Shown here: positions 1-6,947 of the stretch, in pieces | Layout: each line of letters opens with the position of its first letter | Position numbering within the stretch: position 1 is the stretch's first letter | Program-made: the position numbers and the translations under genes | Assembly: GCF_021107415.1 (NCBI RefSeq) | Contig: NZ_JAIOSW010000506.1 | Coordinates: forward strand, 1-8,338 | Origin: Desulfobacula sp. | GTDB lineage: Bacteria > Desulfobacterota > Desulfobacteria > Desulfobacterales > Desulfobacteraceae | Length of the DNA stretch: 8,338 nt | Reading direction: 5' to 3' | The notes under the pieces: generated by a model | The model's input: only the letters and a program-made list of their open reading frames with translations | Databases searched by the model: none | Told to the model about the DNA's origin: nothing

Positions 1-2
1 CG

Positions 3-344
3 GACAAACTAGTCCATATATTTTATTTCTCTTATAGATACATACATGTAATAAATCTTGAATATGTAAGGCTGACCAATGCAATGAAGATACGTTGTTT
101 TATCCCCAGGAACAATCTGCACACCTATAAAAGCTTTGCCTATCTCATAGGGATGCTTATTCTTAAAAGCTATGAACGATCACATCGCATTTATAATGCT
201 ATGCTCTGCCGTGGTTTCAAGGGAAAGTTCTATATACTTGAATCCTATGAAATTAATGCATCTGATTGGCTTTTCGGAATTATCTCTCTATTATTCATTG
301 CCGGACTGGTGGTAATTCAATGGATACCAACAAGACTATTATAA
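3..344 (+). CDS. cbiQ: CbiQ, membrane (T) component of a cobalt ECF importer, C-terminal part
   Basis: The frame is open to the left edge and ends in TAA, giving 113 residues of a protein that normally has about 230-270. The visible part carries the classic CbiQ/EcfT C-terminal features: a YRY segment followed by E-Y-V-R-L-T-N-A, then S-Y-E-R with downstream A-M-L-C-R-G-F-K-G. These are the two cytoplasmic coupling-helix motifs that dock the ATPase. A final hydrophobic span (DWLFGIISLLFIAGLVVIQW) is the last membrane helix. In CbiMNQO systems CbiQ links the cobalt-binding CbiM/CbiN to the CbiO ATPase. cbiM and cbiN would be expected upstream of the window. The internal ATG at 84 is not a real start, because the family similarity continues upstream of it. 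The 3' end overlaps cbiO by 25 bases, typical of cbiQ-cbiO pairs. The gene itself looks intact, but its ATPase partner is not. Confidence 0.9.
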   Translation, partial: DKLVHIFYFSYRYIHVINLEYVRLTNAMKIRCFIPRNNLHTYKSFAYLIGMLILKSYERSHRIYNAMLCRGFKGKFYILESYEINASDWLFGIISLLFIAGLVVIQWIPTRLL

Positions 345-451
345 AACTTGAGGGAATAAGCTTTGCCTACCCAGGGGAATCCATACTCTTTGATCGGCTT
401 GGTTTTGAGTTCAGTCAAGGGGACAGGATCGGCCTTGTGGGGTCAAGTTGA
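320..451 (+). pseudogene. cbiO: cbiO remnant, cobalt importer ATPase cut off inside the Walker A motif
   Basis: The ATG at 320 starts a 43-residue frame with a normal CbiO beginning: I-K-L-E-G-I-S-F-A-Y-P-G, then D-R-I-G-L-V-G-S-S. In intact CbiO the last residues continue as G-S-G-K-T-T (Walker A), Q-loop, signature and Walker B, for about 270 residues. Here a TGA follows G-L-V-G-S-S, and no reading frame beyond it resembles an ABC ATPase; that DNA encodes cbiD on the other strand. The fragment cannot bind or hydrolyse ATP. The start was chosen over the in-frame ATG at 266 because 266 lies deep inside cbiQ and its extra residues do not resemble CbiO. The break is most simply explained by a deletion or rearrangement that joined cbiO to the cbiD end. 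A misassembly is the main alternative. It is convergent with cbiD and overlaps it at 443-451. Confidence 0.85.
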
Positions 452-1528
452 ATCAAAAGCAATATCTCCGTCAAAAGTCAGGATAATAGCCCTGATTTCA
501 AGTTTATTGTCTGAAAATCTTGTTGCATTTTCTTTAATTTTTTTGCCTACATGGCAGATTAGTTCCGGGTATTCAGGACTGATAAATGAAAAAGCATGAC
601 GGGCCGTGTTGGCACCTGCAATCAGCCTTTCAAGCTCCCGGCTGCCTGTTATTTTCACAGCCCATTTGGATAATTTTTTCAAGGTCAGTTCTGCTTTTGC
701 CGCATGGGTATGTTCAAATCCCAGGGCCATTTTTACAGCCTTGCCAAAAAAAACCGTATAAATAATGGTTTGAATTTCAGGCAGCAGCAATGCCATGTCA
801 AGGGATGCTTTAAAAAAATCCCCCGTCTGGATAAAGGCCTCTTCACCAAAATTTTTAAATTTCTCCATGGCAAACCGTTCACTTCGTCTGCCCGTAGTAA
901 AGACAAGCGTGTTTATACCTTTGGCAGCTGCCACTGAAATGCTTGATTTGATCGTGGCAATATACGCATCGTGGGACATGGGGGTAACAATGCCTGTGGT
1001 ACCTAAAATGGAGATCCCCCCCATAATTCCCAGCCGGGCGTTCAGGGTTTTTTTTGCAAGTTCTTCACCCTTTGGAACAAAAATTTCAATATCCACCTGT
1101 TTATCTTGAATATTAAACCGGGCAAAGACCTCCTCCACCGAGTTTTGGATCATTGCCCTTGGCCCGGGATTAATGGCAGGCTCACCCACCGGTAATTCAA
1201 GGCCTGGTTTTGTCACTGTTCCAACCCCTTTTCCGCCAGTAATATTTATTATAATTTCATTTGAATCAGACAGGGTTACCTTGGTCCCAATTTGTGCTTT
1301 ATGCGTGATATCCGGATCATCTCCCGCATCTTTGATGACAAGGGCTTCAACTCTATTTTCAGATATTTTTTTTACGGATAGGACATTAATTTGTTTTTTT
1401 TCACCGGTTAAAAAATGAATTTCAACTGATTTGGGGGCTTTAGAGAAAAAAGAGAGCAGGGCGGCTTTAACAGCTGCAGCTGCAGCTGCACCGGTTGTAA
1501 ATCCTTTTTTGAGTGTTTTAGATGACAT
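443..1528 (-). CDS. cbiD: CbiD, cobalt-precorrin-5B (C1)-methyltransferase
   Basis: This 361-residue protein adds a methyl group from S-adenosylmethionine at C1 during anaerobic cobalamin ring construction, with loss of the C20 fragment as acetaldehyde. Family hallmarks are K-K-G-F-T-T-G followed by an Ala run (residues 7-19), D-A-G-D-D-P-D (67-73), T-G-G-K-G-V-G-T-V-T (97-106), and N-A-R-L-G-I-M-G-G-I-S through G-T-T-G-I-V-T-P-M-S (163-185). H-T-H (273-275) also fits. CbiD proteins are usually about 350-380 residues. The C-terminus ends soon after the conserved T-F-D-G-D stretch, shorter than the Salmonella protein as I recall it. The last codons lie at the junction with the broken cbiO, so the original end may have been altered. 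The ATG at 1528 overlaps the cbiA stop by 11 bases. A ribosome site (AAGGA) sits about 14 bases upstream across an A-tract, so translation is probably coupled to cbiA. No terminator is visible after it. Confidence 0.95.
   Translation of the reverse strand: MSSKTLKKGFTTGAAAAAAVKAALLSFFSKAPKSVEIHFLTGEKKQINVLSVKKISENRVEALVIKDAGDDPDITHKAQIGTKVTLSDSNEIIINITGGKGVGTVTKPGLELPVGEPAINPGPRAMIQNSVEEVFARFNIQDKQVDIEIFVPKGEELAKKTLNARLGIMGGISILGTTGIVTPMSHDAYIATIKSSISVAAAKGINTLVFTTGRRSERFAMEKFKNFGEEAFIQTGDFFKASLDMALLLPEIQTIIYTVFFGKAVKMALGFEHTHAAKAELTLKKLSKWAVKITGSRELERLIAGANTARHAFSFISPEYPELICHVGKKIKENATRFSDNKLEIRAIILTFDGDIAFDST
1471..1488. repeat. 18-base perfect palindrome in the cbiD Ala run
   Basis: CAGCTGCAGCTGCAGCTG reads the same on both strands and consists of three CAGCTG units. 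It encodes part of the Ala run after the T-T-G motif of CbiD. Codon choice for a conserved Ala-rich helix is enough to explain it. Confidence 0.6.
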
Positions 1529-2915
1529 CTTTATTTTTTTTTTCCTTAAACCATTTGCAAGTATCTACAAAATGTTTTGCACATCCTTCATTGCTGCCAA
1601 AATGGATATGAAGATAACTGCCCAGGGTGTTGGATACCTGGTATCCTTTAAGGGAGATATCCTGCCCTGCCCGTGTAGTCACGTGATATACATTGGATAT
1701 GCTGCCGTCATAATTTTCCAGGGAAGAATAGTGAAATTCATGCCCCCTCAGCACATCCCCTTTTTTCCCGATAATGGTATCTTGTTTTAAAGTGATTTCC
1801 CTGTACCCAAGGGACCTGAGGCGCTTTGACATCTGAACATTCAAATCAAAACAGCCGGACATGGGATATTTTTGCATTTCATCCATGCTGGATAGTTTGT
1901 TGCAAAGGAACATGAATCCACCGCATTCCCCGTAAATGGGCATGCCGGAAACACTTTGTTTTTTGATTTCCTGCAAAAGCTTGTTTTTTTCAGACAATTT
2001 TTTTGCAAACACTTCGGGATATCCCCCGCCAAAATAGATTCCGTCAATATTCTGTGGCAACTTGTCGTCATTTAAAGGTGAAAATTCAACTAGTTTTGCC
2101 CCGAATTTTTTTAATATATCTAAATTATCCTGGTAATAAAAACAAAAAGCCTTGTCCCTGGCAACAGCAATGGTCGGACCCTGTTCTTCAGAAAATTCTG
2201 ATATTTCAGGCTCAGTGTTTTCGGCGGATTCAAAAGCATCAAGACTATTGATCAAACCCTTCATATCCATATGGTCTTTGACCATTGACGTAAGCGTTGA
2301 AAGAACATTTTTTCCTATATCAAGCTCATCGGCCGTAACAAGTCCCAGATGCCTTTCCGGCATAACAATACTATCATTTCTCGGCATAAACCCAAGACAT
2401 TTTGTTCTGCAATTTTGTTCAACCGCTTTTTTCAGATAGTCATAATGCCGCAGGCTTCCTGTCTTGCTGAAGATGACACCTGCAATTTTCAGGTCCTTAT
2501 CAAAATTTTCAAACCCCTGTACAATGGCTGCCGCACTTCTGGCCTTTCCTTTAGCACTGACGATGAGCACAACAGGCAGGTCCAGCCATTTGGCCATCTG
2601 GGCGGTGCACCCTGCTTCCGACAAGCCGTCAATGCCGTCAAAAAGTCCCATAACCCCTTCAACTACAGCAATATCCGAACCCTTTGTATTCTCGTTAAAA
2701 ATCCGGGTATTATATTGCCTGGAAAGCATCCAGGAATCCAGGTTAAAACTTATTTTTCCTGCAATCTTGGTATGATGGCCGGGATCGATAAAATCCGGGC
2801 CCACTTTAAAAGGGGCCACTTTATATCCCTGGTCAGCAAGATAGGCCAAAATAGCCAAACTGATGGTGGTCTTCCCGGTTCCGCTTCCAGTGGCACCAAT
2901 GACAAATCCTTTAAT
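1518..2915 (-). CDS. cbiA: CbiA, cobyrinic acid a,c-diamide synthase, with probable ATT start
   Basis: CbiA amidates the a and c carboxylates of cobyrinate using glutamine and ATP. The frame gives 465 residues, normal for the family (about 450-460). Order: P-loop G-A-T-G-S-G-T-G-K-T-T (residues 7-17), K-V-G-P-D-F-I-D-P-G-H-H-T (37-49), G-V-M-G-L-F-D-G (87-94), then a class I glutamine amidotransferase domain with G-G-G-Y-P-E (about 297-302), the nucleophile Cys331 in Y-G-E-C-G-G, and the catalytic His region S-Y-L-H-I-H-F (433-439). The first usual start codon in frame, TTG at 2858, would remove the P-loop and cannot be right. Upstream there is no ATG, GTG or TTG back into cbiC. ATT at 2915 gives M/I-K-G-F-V-I-G, matching the usual MKGFVIAGT-type beginning, and lies 5 bases after GGAGG. 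It starts 20 bases after the cbiC stop and overlaps cbiD at its 3' end. Confidence 0.92.
   Translation of the reverse strand: MKGFVIGATGSGTGKTTISLAILAYLADQGYKVAPFKVGPDFIDPGHHTKIAGKISFNLDSWMLSRQYNTRIFNENTKGSDIAVVEGVMGLFDGIDGLSEAGCTAQMAKWLDLPVVLIVSAKGKARSAAAIVQGFENFDKDLKIAGVIFSKTGSLRHYDYLKKAVEQNCRTKCLGFMPRNDSIVMPERHLGLVTADELDIGKNVLSTLTSMVKDHMDMKGLINSLDAFESAENTEPEISEFSEEQGPTIAVARDKAFCFYYQDNLDILKKFGAKLVEFSPLNDDKLPQNIDGIYFGGGYPEVFAKKLSEKNKLLQEIKKQSVSGMPIYGECGGFMFLCNKLSSMDEMQKYPMSGCFDLNVQMSKRLRSLGYREITLKQDTIIGKKGDVLRGHEFHYSSLENYDGSISNVYHVTTRAGQDISLKGYQVSNTLGSYLHIHFGSNEGCAKHFVDTCKWFKEKKNKDVI
1534..1543 (-). other. Run of ten A residues at the cbiA/cbiD junction
   Basis: On the - strand the last codons of cbiA read GAA AAA AAA AAT, giving an uninterrupted A10 run that ends five bases before the cbiD ATG. 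It lies between the only ribosome site (AAGGA) and the cbiD start, so it may set cbiD translation efficiency. Long A-runs are also known sites for polymerase slippage. A transcript one A shorter would join the cbiA frame to the cbiD frame with no stop between them. Confidence 0.5.
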
Positions 2916-2920
2916 AATTT

Positions 2921-2925
2921 CCTCC
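2921..2925 (-). promoter_or_regulatory. cbiA: Strong Shine-Dalgarno site deciding the cbiA start
   Basis: The - strand reads GGAGG at 2925-2921, then five bases (AAATT), then ATT AAA GGA TTT. This is the best ribosome-binding sequence in the cbiC-cbiA gap. It points to the ATT at 2915-2913 as the start of CbiA, where the MKGF-type N-terminus of the family begins. The site itself is plain in the sequence; the use of ATT is inferred. Confidence 0.75.
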
Positions 2926-2935
2926 GGTGTTTTAT

Positions 2936-3553
2936 TTATTGTTGTTCGGCTGCCATAATGGCAAGGGCATTGACAATGCTTGCCGCAATATTTGATCCGC
3001 CTTTTCTTCCCTTGTTGGTAATATAGGGAAAATCAAGGGCCATCAACTCATCCTTGGATTCTGCTGCATTTACAAACCCGACGGGAAATCCGATAATTAA
3101 CGCCGGACTTACTTTTTTATTCTTTATCAATTCAATCAGTCTTAAAAGAGCGGTTGGGGCATTGCCCACTACATAAATGCCATCTTTCATTTGCTCACAG
3201 GCCATATCCACAGCTGCAAGGGCTCTTGTGGTTCCGGAATCCTTTGCTTTCTTTGCAACCGCTTTATCCGCGATCAGACAACTTATCCTGCCGCCAAATT
3301 CATGAATCTCTTTTTTCCTGATCCCCACCCGGGCCATATTGGTGTCTGTAATAATTTGACATCCCCTTTGTATGGCAGCAATCCCTTTTTGAACGGCATC
3401 GGGATAAAATCTGATGGTGTTGATATATTCAAAGTCTGCTGATGTATGGATCATCCGTCTGACAATGGGCCACTGGTCTTCAGTAAAGGCGTGATCCTTT
3501 GCTTCCTGTTCAATGATGTTAAAGCTCAAATTTTCTATTTCTTGCGGTTTCAT
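2936..3553 (-). CDS. cbiC: CbiC, cobalt-precorrin-8 methylmutase
   Basis: CbiC moves the methyl group from C11 to C12 of cobalt-precorrin-8 to give cobyrinate, the step just before CbiA. The 205-residue length is typical. Diagnostic segments are R-R-M-I-H-T-S-A-D-F-E (residues 32-42, with His36 as the expected catalytic acid), D-T-N-M-A-R-V-G-I (70-78), G-N-A-P-T-A-L (130-136), G-F-P-V-G-F-V-N-A-A-E-S-K (155-167) and G-R-K-G-G-S-N-I-A-A-S-I-V-N-A-L (182-197). It could equally be named CobH by fold, but the cbi neighbours indicate the cobalt-containing substrate. The ATG at 3553 has only a weak upstream ribosome site (GGG within CGGGTAATATATA). It lies 64 bases after the transporter operon's last gene and 20 bases before cbiA, so it is probably co-transcribed with both. 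Confidence 0.95.
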   Translation of the reverse strand: MKPQEIENLSFNIIEQEAKDHAFTEDQWPIVRRMIHTSADFEYINTIRFYPDAVQKGIAAIQRGCQIITDTNMARVGIRKKEIHEFGGRISCLIADKAVAKKAKDSGTTRALAAVDMACEQMKDGIYVVGNAPTALLRLIELIKNKKVSPALIIGFPVGFVNAAESKDELMALDFPYITNKGRKGGSNIAASIVNALAIMAAEQQ

Positions 3554-3617
3554 TATATATTACCCGTAGTTAAGGATGGTTGCCAATATCCATGTTCTGT
3601 TTAAATACCATTTTTTC
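3554..3617. other. Short spacer between the transporter genes and cbiC
   Basis: This 64-base gap is the only non-overlapping junction of any length on the - strand. I see no stem-loop followed by a T-run and no convincing promoter, so read-through from the transporter genes into cbiC is the simplest reading. The gap is too short to contain a cobalamin riboswitch. Confidence 0.6.
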
Positions 3618-4322
3618 CTATAACTTAAAAGAGGTTGGCACCTGAAGGGATAAAACCTTGTTGCAGGCAACTCTAAGGAGTGCTGGATCGTGGCTGATGA
3701 ACAGCACGCCCATCCGGCGTTCTTTTGCAAGCCGGATGAGAAGGCGGACTATTTTAGCCTGAACGGATAAATCAAGTCTTGAAGTCGGTTCATCAGCCAC
3801 GAGAAATATCGGTTTAAGTAGCAGAACCCGTGACAATGCAAACCGCTGTATTTCTCCACCGGAAAGTTGTCTGGGATATCGATTGAGAAGCTCTTTATCA
3901 AGGTCAACATCTTTAATTGCTGCTAAAATCCTTTGATTGATCATAGCCTTTTTGTCGACGGGGTTCTTGTTTTTTACAACATCTGTAAGAGCTTCTTTAA
4001 TTGTCTGGTGAGGAGGAAAGGATGTGGGCGGATCCTGGTATATTTTCTGGAAATATGGGCGCAAGGACATGCGGCTGTTCCTGTCCGACCCATTAATACC
4101 ATTTCCGTTCCAGAATATTTTTCCCGTATCCGGGCGTTTTAAACCTAGAAGGATGTCTCCGAGAGTTGTTTTCCCGCATCCTGAAGGCCCGGAAAGACCT
4201 ACGATTTCACCTGGTTTAACTTCAATGGAAAACCCGGAAAAAAGTTTTCTTTTTTTTTCACCTTTTCTGCAAAAAGATTTTGAGAGATTTTCAGCCTGAA
4301 TGCAGTATTTATAATGGTTCAC
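3618..4322 (-). CDS. Nik/Dpp-type ABC importer, second ATPase (NikE/DppF-like)
   Basis: A 234-residue cytoplasmic ATPase that powers the importer together with the preceding ATPase. Motifs in order: Walker A G-P-S-G-C-G-K-T-T (residues 45-53), Q-loop I-Y-Q-D-P (Q96), with the P-P-T-S-F-P-P stretch typical of the OppF/NikE branch, signature L-S-G-G-E-I-Q-R (153-160), Walker B F-L-V-A-D-E-P-T (173-180), D-loop S-R-L-D and switch His211 (S-H-D). All catalytic motifs are intact. It ends about 20 residues after the switch region and lacks the HPYT-type C-terminal tail seen in its partner; NikE proteins are usually near 260 residues, so this one is compact. Translation starts at GTG, which overlaps the preceding TGA (GTGA, 4 bases), showing tight coupling. 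The substrate (nickel, cobalt, peptide or chelate) cannot be told from the ATPase. Confidence 0.9.
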   Translation of the reverse strand: MNHYKYCIQAENLSKSFCRKGEKKRKLFSGFSIEVKPGEIVGLSGPSGCGKTTLGDILLGLKRPDTGKIFWNGNGINGSDRNSRMSLRPYFQKIYQDPPTSFPPHQTIKEALTDVVKNKNPVDKKAMINQRILAAIKDVDLDKELLNRYPRQLSGGEIQRFALSRVLLLKPIFLVADEPTSRLDLSVQAKIVRLLIRLAKERRMGVLFISHDPALLRVACNKVLSLQVPTSFKL

Positions 4323-5179
4323 GAGCAGGCCTCTATTTGCTTTGAATCGGAATTGTTCCAGGCTGTTTTCATTGAGTTCAATACATGATCGGGTATAGGT
4401 TCCATGCCGTTTTCAGGAGCAGCTTTGATCAGGCCCCGTGTATACGGATGCACTGGGGAATCAAGCACCTTTTCGGCCGGGCCTGTTTCGATTATATAAC
4501 CGCCATACATTACTGCAATATGGCCACCGAGATCGCGTGCAACTGATAGATCGTGGGTGATACACAGCAAAGTCTTTCCCCGCTCCACAAGGTTTTGCAA
4601 TAATTTTACAGCAGAATCCCTCAGGTCGGCATCAAGGCCTTTTGTAGGTTCATCTGCAACAATGAATTCAGCAGGAATTGCAAGAGCAATGGCCAGAAGT
4701 ATCCGCTGCTTCATTCCTCCGGAAAGTCGAAAAGGGTAATGCCTGCCGTCACGGGACGAAGACAGGCCAAGTTCGGAAATAAGTGTGCCGGCATTGATTA
4801 GAGCATTCTTTGGCTGTTGACCTTTGAGATATGTTAAAACTTCAGCAACCTGCTTAATAACACGCATGCTGGGATTGAGTGCAAGCCCTGGTTCCTGGGG
4901 AAGAAGGAACATTTTTTTCCCCCAGAGTTTTCGTTTTTCTTTTTGGCAAAGTTTGACAAGATTCATTCCATCAAATTCAATACATCCGGTTGCTGAAAGA
5001 TCTTTGGACAACGCACCGGTCAGGGCCTGGGCTATAAGTGTTTTACCGCAGCCGGTTTCACCGATTAATGTAAAGGGCTCTCCTTGCCGGATAGAGAAAC
5101 TAACGCTTTTGACAAGCGTTTTGTGCTCAGAAATCGAAGATATAGACAGATTAGTTATATTCAGGAGTATTTCGTTCAT
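4319..5179 (-). CDS. Nik/Dpp-type ABC importer, first ATPase (NikD/DppD-like)
   Basis: A 286-residue ATPase of the oligopeptide/nickel importer family. It shows Walker A G-E-T-G-C-G-K-T (residues 40-47), Q-loop L-P-Q-E-P (Q95), signature L-S-G-G-M-K-Q-R (152-159), Walker B E-F-I-V-A-D-E-P-T (171-179), D-loop G-L-D, switch His209, and the family-specific C-terminal H-P-Y-T-R-G-L (244-250). The ATG at 5179 was chosen although the frame is open further upstream to 5317. The upstream part overlaps the permease gene and does not look like protein, whereas ATG 5179 overlaps the permease stop as ATGA, the same junction style as its neighbours. It lacks the Cys-rich C-terminal cluster found in many DppD/OppD proteins. 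It forms a heterodimer with the next ATPase and docks on both permeases. Confidence 0.9.
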   Translation of the reverse strand: MNEILLNITNLSISSISEHKTLVKSVSFSIRQGEPFTLIGETGCGKTLIAQALTGALSKDLSATGCIEFDGMNLVKLCQKEKRKLWGKKMFLLPQEPGLALNPSMRVIKQVAEVLTYLKGQQPKNALINAGTLISELGLSSSRDGRHYPFRLSGGMKQRILLAIALAIPAEFIVADEPTKGLDADLRDSAVKLLQNLVERGKTLLCITHDLSVARDLGGHIAVMYGGYIIETGPAEKVLDSPVHPYTRGLIKAAPENGMEPIPDHVLNSMKTAWNNSDSKQIEACS

Positions 5180-5994
5180 TTTTTTAAGGCCCGTGCCAGG
5201 GGTTGACCGACAAGAAGAAAACTGAAAACAGTGAAGGACACAGCGGCTGCCGGAGCGAGCACCAGATAGGGTGACTGGCGAAGGTAGGGCAGACTTTCGG
5301 CGATCATGGCACCCCATTCGGGCTCGGGAGGAGCAAGCCCTATACCCAGAAATCCCAGGGAGGAAATATTTAAAATTGTGCGGCCGAATCCAAGTGTGGC
5401 CAATACGGCAATTTGGGGCAATATTTCAATAAAAACATATTTTTTCAGGATAAATTGTCCGGAAAAACCGGCAAGTACTCCGGCTTCTACGTAGGGACGG
5501 GATACTACATTCTGGGTAATTGCCCTGGTGATGCGGCAATAGTCGGGCCACCCGGTTATTGTCAGGGCGCCAACGACTGCTATCTGTCCGCCTCCGATGA
5601 GTCCTGCAATCAGAAGTGCCAAAAGGATTCCGGGAAAGGACATGGTAATATCTACAAGCCGCATAATTGCCGTATCAATAAAACCGCCATACCATCCGGA
5701 AGACAAACCCAGGAGAACTCCAATTAAAACCGATCCGATAACACACACAGATGTATTAAATAAAGTATTTGCACCGCCTTTTACCAGACGGGCAACAACG
5801 CTTCGGCCAAGATGGTCTGATCCAAGAAGATATTCGGAACACGGATCAGTAAAAACGCAGGAAAGATTTTGAGAAAAAGGATCAGGTGTGAAATAAGGTC
5901 CGATTATTGAAAATAAAGCTATAGAGAGTAAAATAAAAGCGCCTGTCGCAATCTGCATTCGGCTGTTTTTCGGAAGGGTTGCAATTATTTTCAT
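5176..5994 (-). CDS. Nik/Dpp-type ABC importer, second permease (NikC/DppC-like)
   Basis: A 272-residue inner-membrane protein. The N-terminal membrane helix (about residues 15-34) is followed by the DppC-family periplasmic stretch with P-D-P-F and L-L-G-S-D-H-L-G-R-S-V-V-A-R-L (56-70). About five further helices follow. The ATPase-docking EAA loop is E-A-G-V-L-A-G-F-S-G (170-179) through I-L-P (191-193), and the next conserved segment is S-L-G-F-L-G-I-G-L-A-P-P-E-P-E-W-G-A-M-I (212-231). Together with the preceding permease it forms the transport channel. Start and stop both use 4-base ATGA overlaps with neighbours, which indicates translational coupling and fixed stoichiometry. Nothing appears truncated. 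Confidence 0.93.
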   Translation of the reverse strand: MKIIATLPKNSRMQIATGAFILLSIALFSIIGPYFTPDPFSQNLSCVFTDPCSEYLLGSDHLGRSVVARLVKGGANTLFNTSVCVIGSVLIGVLLGLSSGWYGGFIDTAIMRLVDITMSFPGILLALLIAGLIGGGQIAVVGALTITGWPDYCRITRAITQNVVSRPYVEAGVLAGFSGQFILKKYVFIEILPQIAVLATLGFGRTILNISSLGFLGIGLAPPEPEWGAMIAESLPYLRQSPYLVLAPAAAVSFTVFSFLLVGQPLARALKK

Positions 5995-6947
5995 TGAATT
6001 GCCTCAAGATCGCGCCGGCACGGGTCCAAGGCAATGCATATCAGGTCAACCGTTGCATTAACAGCGACATATATAAACCCGATAAGCAAACCGGCTCCCT
6101 GAACCACAGGGATGTCACGGGCGAGAATGGAGTCTAAAATCAGCTTGCCGATTCCAGGCCAGGCAAAAAGGGTTTCAACCACCACCACACCATCAAGCAG
6201 GTGTGCCGTCTGCAGGCCGATAAAAGTAATAACAGGGATTGAAGCATTTTTAATTCCATGCCCAAAGAGCACACGGGTTTCAGTCAATCCTTTCATCCGT
6301 GCAAACTGATAGAAGAATGCTTTGCGTACATCAACTATGGCTGTTGCGACAACCCGGCTTGAGAAAGCAGCCAGGCCGATACCAAGGGTTGCGGCAGGCA
6401 AAACCAGGTGGCGCAATGTAAAAAATCCGGCTACGGGGAGCCATTGCAGCTTTATTGACAGTGCCAGTATAAGCAGGATGCCTGTTACAAAAGATGGAAC
6501 TGCAACAAGCGCGCTGGATACCAGACCGGAGATATTGTCAAAGCTCCCCCCCGGATAAATGCCGCAGAAAATTCCCCAGGGGAGGGCGATGATAAGAGAA
6601 ATCAGCATGGCAGCCAGAGATAGCACTAAGGTATGGCGAAAATGGTACAACAGCAGATCAACGACTTTTTCTTTGCTGACAAGAGACCTGCCCAAATCAA
6701 AGGTAAATGTACGTCCGATCCACCGCGCATATTGAATCCAGAGGGACTGGTCGAGCTTTTCCTCAATACGGATCTGCTCGACAAGAGCCTCATTTGTAAG
6801 AGTAGTGCCGTGCCGGGCTATGGCGATTTCAAGCGCGGTATCTCCCTGGCTCAGATTAACAACAACAAAACTTAAGCTGGACACAACAAGGCCTACAGCT
6901 ACCCCGTGGAAAAGGTGAGTGCGGAGAATTTTAACTATTTTGACCAT
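5991..6947 (-). CDS. Nik/Dpp-type ABC importer, first permease (NikB/DppB-like)
   Basis: A 318-residue inner-membrane permease, normal in length. A first membrane helix (about residues 12-32) is followed by a periplasmic loop with E-E-K-L-D-Q-S-L-W-I-Q-Y (62-73) and F-D-L-G-R-S-L (83-89), both typical of the DppB/NikB family. Five more helices lie at about 105-130, 141-166, 179-203, 237-259 and 283-307. The EAA docking loop is F-A-R-M-K-G-L-T (215-222) through N-A-S-I-P (234-238), then V-E-T-L-F-A-W-P-G-I-G-K-L-I (257-270). It ends near the usual L-D-P-x-R-R. The ATG at 6947 overlaps the substrate-binding protein gene by 13 bases and has an AAGGGA ribosome site four bases upstream. It pairs with the next permease. 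Confidence 0.93.
   Translation of the reverse strand: MVKIVKILRTHLFHGVAVGLVVSSLSFVVVNLSQGDTALEIAIARHGTTLTNEALVEQIRIEEKLDQSLWIQYARWIGRTFTFDLGRSLVSKEKVVDLLLYHFRHTLVLSLAAMLISLIIALPWGIFCGIYPGGSFDNISGLVSSALVAVPSFVTGILLILALSIKLQWLPVAGFFTLRHLVLPAATLGIGLAAFSSRVVATAIVDVRKAFFYQFARMKGLTETRVLFGHGIKNASIPVITFIGLQTAHLLDGVVVVETLFAWPGIGKLILDSILARDIPVVQGAGLLIGFIYVAVNATVDLICIALDPCRRDLEAIQ

Noticed and set aside
266..319. Longer cbiO start at ATG 266
   Set aside because: It lies 79 bases inside cbiQ, and the added residues do not resemble CbiO; ATG 320 gives the expected N-terminus.
2349..3026. 225-residue + strand reading frame opposite cbiA and cbiC
   Set aside because: It is antisense to two clearly recognised genes, has no recognisable domain, and its composition is that of a shadow frame.
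3552..3586. Possible sigma70-like promoter before cbiC (TTGGCA and a TATAAT/TAATAT on the - strand)
   Set aside because: TATAAT overlaps the cbiC start codon with a 23-base spacer. The TAATAT alternative has a fair spacer but a poor match, and would start transcription inside the cbiC start.
3554..3617. Terminator or riboswitch in the importer-cbiC spacer
   Set aside because: Only weak 4-base inverted repeats are present, with no following T-run on the - strand, and 64 bases is too short for a cobalamin riboswitch.
5180..5317. 46-codon N-terminal extension of the first ATPase
   Set aside because: It overlaps the permease gene, has no family likeness, and the ATGA overlap at 5176-5179 gives the standard ATPase N-terminus.
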